From NCBI GenBank assembly GCA_905478225.1, contig CAJQHR010000037.1, positions 62,001-126,000 of the forward strand: DNA of 64,000 nt. The letters are read 5' to 3'. This document shows positions 61,867 through 64,000 of this stretch, piece by piece (position 1 is the first letter of the stretch; the number at the start of each line of letters is the position of its first letter). The notes beneath the pieces are model-generated. The model was not told where the DNA came from. It worked only from the letters and a program-made list of their open reading frames with translations, and did not search any database. The position numbers and the translations under genes are program-made. The stretch comes from an uncultured Crocinitomix sp. Lineage in GTDB: Bacteria > Bacteroidota > Bacteroidia > Flavobacteriales_D > Crocinitomicaceae.

Positions 61867-63270
61867 ATGAAAACATATCTAAATTTAATATGTTTAATCA
61901 CTGTATTGCTAACATTTGTTGGTACTACATATGCACAAAACATTTCCAAAAACGACGTCTTGACAGATTTTGAATTTCTGAACAATGCGGTAGTACATGC
62001 GCACGGAGCAAATTATCACCCAAAAATTTCAGTAAATATTAATGCCGTTTTAAAAGATATTAGTTCACTTAAAAGCGACAGTATTTCTATTCCTGATTTC
62101 CGATATTATATTGGGCGTGCATTAAGCGAAATTGGTTGTTTGCATACTAGTGTTAAAGCGTTTCCTTTGGATTCACAAATGAATAAACCGACTTATTTCC
62201 CAGTGCCATTATTGATCGTTAATGATGAACTTTATATCGACAAGTTTAAGGCTGAAAAAAAAGGGAAATATACAGGTCAAAAAGTGGAGGAAATCAACGG
62301 GTACGCTTCGGCTTATTTTGTAGATAGGCTAATGCATTATTTGAGCGGTGACGGAAGAGGGGAGGATGATTCATTCGCCAAGGAAATCGGAATGATTTAT
62401 GCGCCCAAATTAATTTCATATTATTTGGATTATCCTTCGCAATTCAAAATTAAAACGGGTATTGGTTCTTTTTCAATTGATGCTTCTGAAAAAGCGGATT
62501 ATCGCTACAGGTCTTTAATTCTAATGAAAAAATAAGAAAAAATTCTGGAAGGCTCACGCGCTTATTATTTCAAACGTGACAGTTTGCCAGTATTGCGAAT
62601 AGACAAATTCGTGAAAGAAGACATTGAACTTTGGCCAAAAATAATGGAAGTTTTAAATAAAGATAATGCGCCCTATTTAATGATTGACCTCCGTGGAAAT
62701 GCAGGTGGTAATCGAGATTCAGGTAGTGAGTTAATGCGCTATTTAGCCAATGATAATTTCAGCTATAGTATTTTGCAGCCTAAACTTAAACCAAAACCTT
62801 ATCTCAACAAACAAGGAAAACGTTACTATCGGTTTTCTAAGCTAAAATATAATGTAGGAAAATTCACACATAAAAAGTCGACCGAACTTGGAAAGTCGTA
62901 TGAATTCGAATTTAAACCGCATGATGCCGTTTATAATGGTCAAATTATTGTGATGACGGATGGCATAACTGCATCAACTTCAACAATGTTAACTACCTGG
63001 TTGGATAAACATTCAAATGCCCTTTTTGTTGGTCGCAAAACCGGTGGAGGGTATAATGGCAATAATGGAGGTGTATTTCCAAGAATCACTTTGCCATATT
63101 CGAAAACAATCATTGGTTTTCCTTCTTATCGCCTTGTTTTAGATGATGATTATAAAAAGGAGGATGGACTAAAACCTGACGTAGAGGTCATCTATTCGGT
63201 GAACGATTGGCTCAAGAAAAAAGATAAGGATTGGGAAGCCGTGCTAAATTTAATCCAAACACGTAAATAA
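61867..63270 (+). pseudogene. S41-family peptidase interrupted by an in-frame TAA
   Basis: From ATG 61867 the frame encodes a signal peptide (MKTYLNLICLITVLLTFVGT) and an S41/tricorn-like N-terminal region, then stops at TAA 62533-62535 (codon 223). The same frame continues to 63270 (EKILEGSRAYYFKRDSLPVL; then VMTDGITASTSTMLTTWLDK; PYSKTIIGFPSYRLVL), giving a full C-terminal peptidase domain. So the whole 467-codon gene has one nonsense codon and is otherwise intact. A stop-readthrough or an ATG restart could allow partial protein, but a nonsense pseudogene is simplest. The TTG at 61831 is not a good start. Confidence 0.82.
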
Positions 63271-63569
63271 TTTATTTTTTTTTACCGAATGGTGCCGTCC
63301 AATGCGGAAAGTAGGCCAATATTTCAAGCAATTTAATATTTGAACTAAAAGCCTGAAATGTGCTAGTTTTCTATCAAATTGGTAGAATATTTAAACCGAC
63401 TTGCATTATTTAAGGATACTTTTTTTATATTTATATGCTTACGCCTTTATAATAAGGGATTTAGACGGATTAATATTTTCTCAAAAATCAATCCAAAATT
63501 GGCAACTCTTATAGAGTTTGAACGTTTACTTGACGTAAGCCTTTGATTACAATAATCAACTTGAACAAA
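63271..63569. other. 299-bp intergenic region
   Basis: AT-rich gap between the S41 pseudogene and a partial secreted-protein gene. Near 63440 and 63536 two partly matching CTTACGCC/GTAAGCC stretches occur. Nothing else is visible. Confidence 0.45.
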
Positions 63570-64000
63570 ATGAAGAGCCTAATTCAAAAAATAACACTGT
63601 GTCTATTCGCCACAATGTTTATACATTCTCAACAAGCAACAGCACAAGATTGGACCTTTCCATATCCCACAACTGGGGCACCATGTTCATCATGCGTACC
63701 TCCAGGCTGGACAATGATTTCAGGATCACCTGACCTTTCAAGTTTAGCCAATTGGATCGGATATCCTCACCACGAATCTGCGGGTATTATTAGTCCTGTT
63801 CCAGAACCTACTCCAGGTGTTACTTCGTTTATGTCTGCTATGGCATATTTTGGAGGAACGGAAGAAGTCACGACGAGTTTTACAATTCCAACAGCGAGAA
63901 CATTAACAGTATATTTTGGCGGTTTTGGAACAAGTATTTCAGGTGGAGGGCCTTTGGGCGCAGAACCTGGCCCAACAGAAAATTTATTGGTGAATGGTGC
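63570..64000 (+). CDS. Secreted protein, partial at window end
   Basis: An ATG at 63570 opens a frame with no stop to the window end. It encodes a signal peptide (MKSLIQKITLCLFATMFIHS then QQATAQD) and a mature region with two close cysteines (PCSSCVPP), Pro-rich, and a Gly-rich beta segment (YFGGFGTSISGGGPLGAEPG). It looks like the N-terminus of a large T9SS cargo or adhesin. The rest is outside the window. Confidence 0.7.
   Translation, partial: MKSLIQKITLCLFATMFIHSQQATAQDWTFPYPTTGAPCSSCVPPGWTMISGSPDLSSLANWIGYPHHESAGIISPVPEPTPGVTSFMSAMAYFGGTEEVTTSFTIPTARTLTVYFGGFGTSISGGGPLGAEPGPTENLLVNG

Noticed and set aside
47126-62535. Altered genetic code (TAA as sense)
   Set aside because: TAA ends most intact genes here (for example rplM, tsf, folK), so the two in-frame TAA codons are better read as nonsense mutations.
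1-64000. Phage, integrase, transposase or restriction system
   Set aside because: No signature motifs of these were seen in any frame; the window looks like ordinary chromosome with some decayed genes.

Overview
This window looks like chromosome from a low-GC Bacteroidota, most likely a member of Flavobacteriales. The evidence is a complete Bat aerotolerance-type operon, several secreted proteins ending in type IX secretion (T9SS) sorting domains, a Lacal_2735-type small protein, a fused MoaC/MoaB protein, an rplM promoter matching the Bacteroidota form (TTTG, 19 bases, TAnnTTTG) and frequent TTG/GTG starts. Genus or species cannot be fixed from the sequence. No rRNA, tRNA, CRISPR array, insertion sequence, integrase or phage gene was seen.

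Layout. 1-7681 (-): moxR, DUF58, a BatD-like membrane protein, batA, batB, batC, batD and the first codons of a probable batE. 7898-12025: lipoprotein, L-serine dehydratase, TPR lipoprotein and a membrane protein. 12026-12351 is a palindrome-rich gap. 12352-18731: a PurF-type amidotransferase, then divergently the translation cluster rplM-rpsI, rpsB-tsf, pyrH-frr. 19114-27518: a response regulator, folK, a large OmpA/TPR lipoprotein, two T9SS cargo proteins and an ABC exporter. 27623-32149: molybdenum cofactor cluster moeA-mobA-moaD-moeB-moaE-moaCB, without moaA. 32180-42886: small accessory genes, a second AAA+ ATPase/von Willebrand A pair, a pseudouridine synthase and an aquaporin. 43090-48031 is a decaying stretch with a frameshifted secreted protein, an intact ssb beside an ssb copy with an in-frame stop, and a 5'-less T9SS fragment. 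48188-55159: acetyl-CoA synthetase and an envelope group (SpoIID-like, lpxB, NlpC/P60, M15-like peptidase). 55639-64000: secreted proteins, including two tandem CotH-like proteins, an S41 peptidase broken by an in-frame stop, and the start of another secreted protein.

How the genes fit together. The Bat genes form a close-packed transcription unit (several ATGA or few-base junctions) that should build a membrane complex controlled by the MoxR ATPase. A second, separate ATPase/VWA pair at 35858-38535 may work by similar chemistry on an unknown target. The Mo-cofactor genes cover every step after the first (MoaA) step. The ribosomal/EF-Ts/PyrH/RRF genes follow the usual bacterial grouping.

Most unusual features. 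No clearly new multi-gene system could be shown. The strongest unexplained signals are three different short tandem repeats (7-, 7- and 8-bp units) placed just upstream of start codons within 6.3 kb, a perfect 24-bp inverted repeat with a 3-base loop in a gap full of other palindromes, a repeated ACATTTG motif in front of ssb, a tandem ssb pair with one copy nonsense-mutated, and a hairpin-bearing leader before rpsB. All homology statements come from motif recognition by eye; no database search was run.
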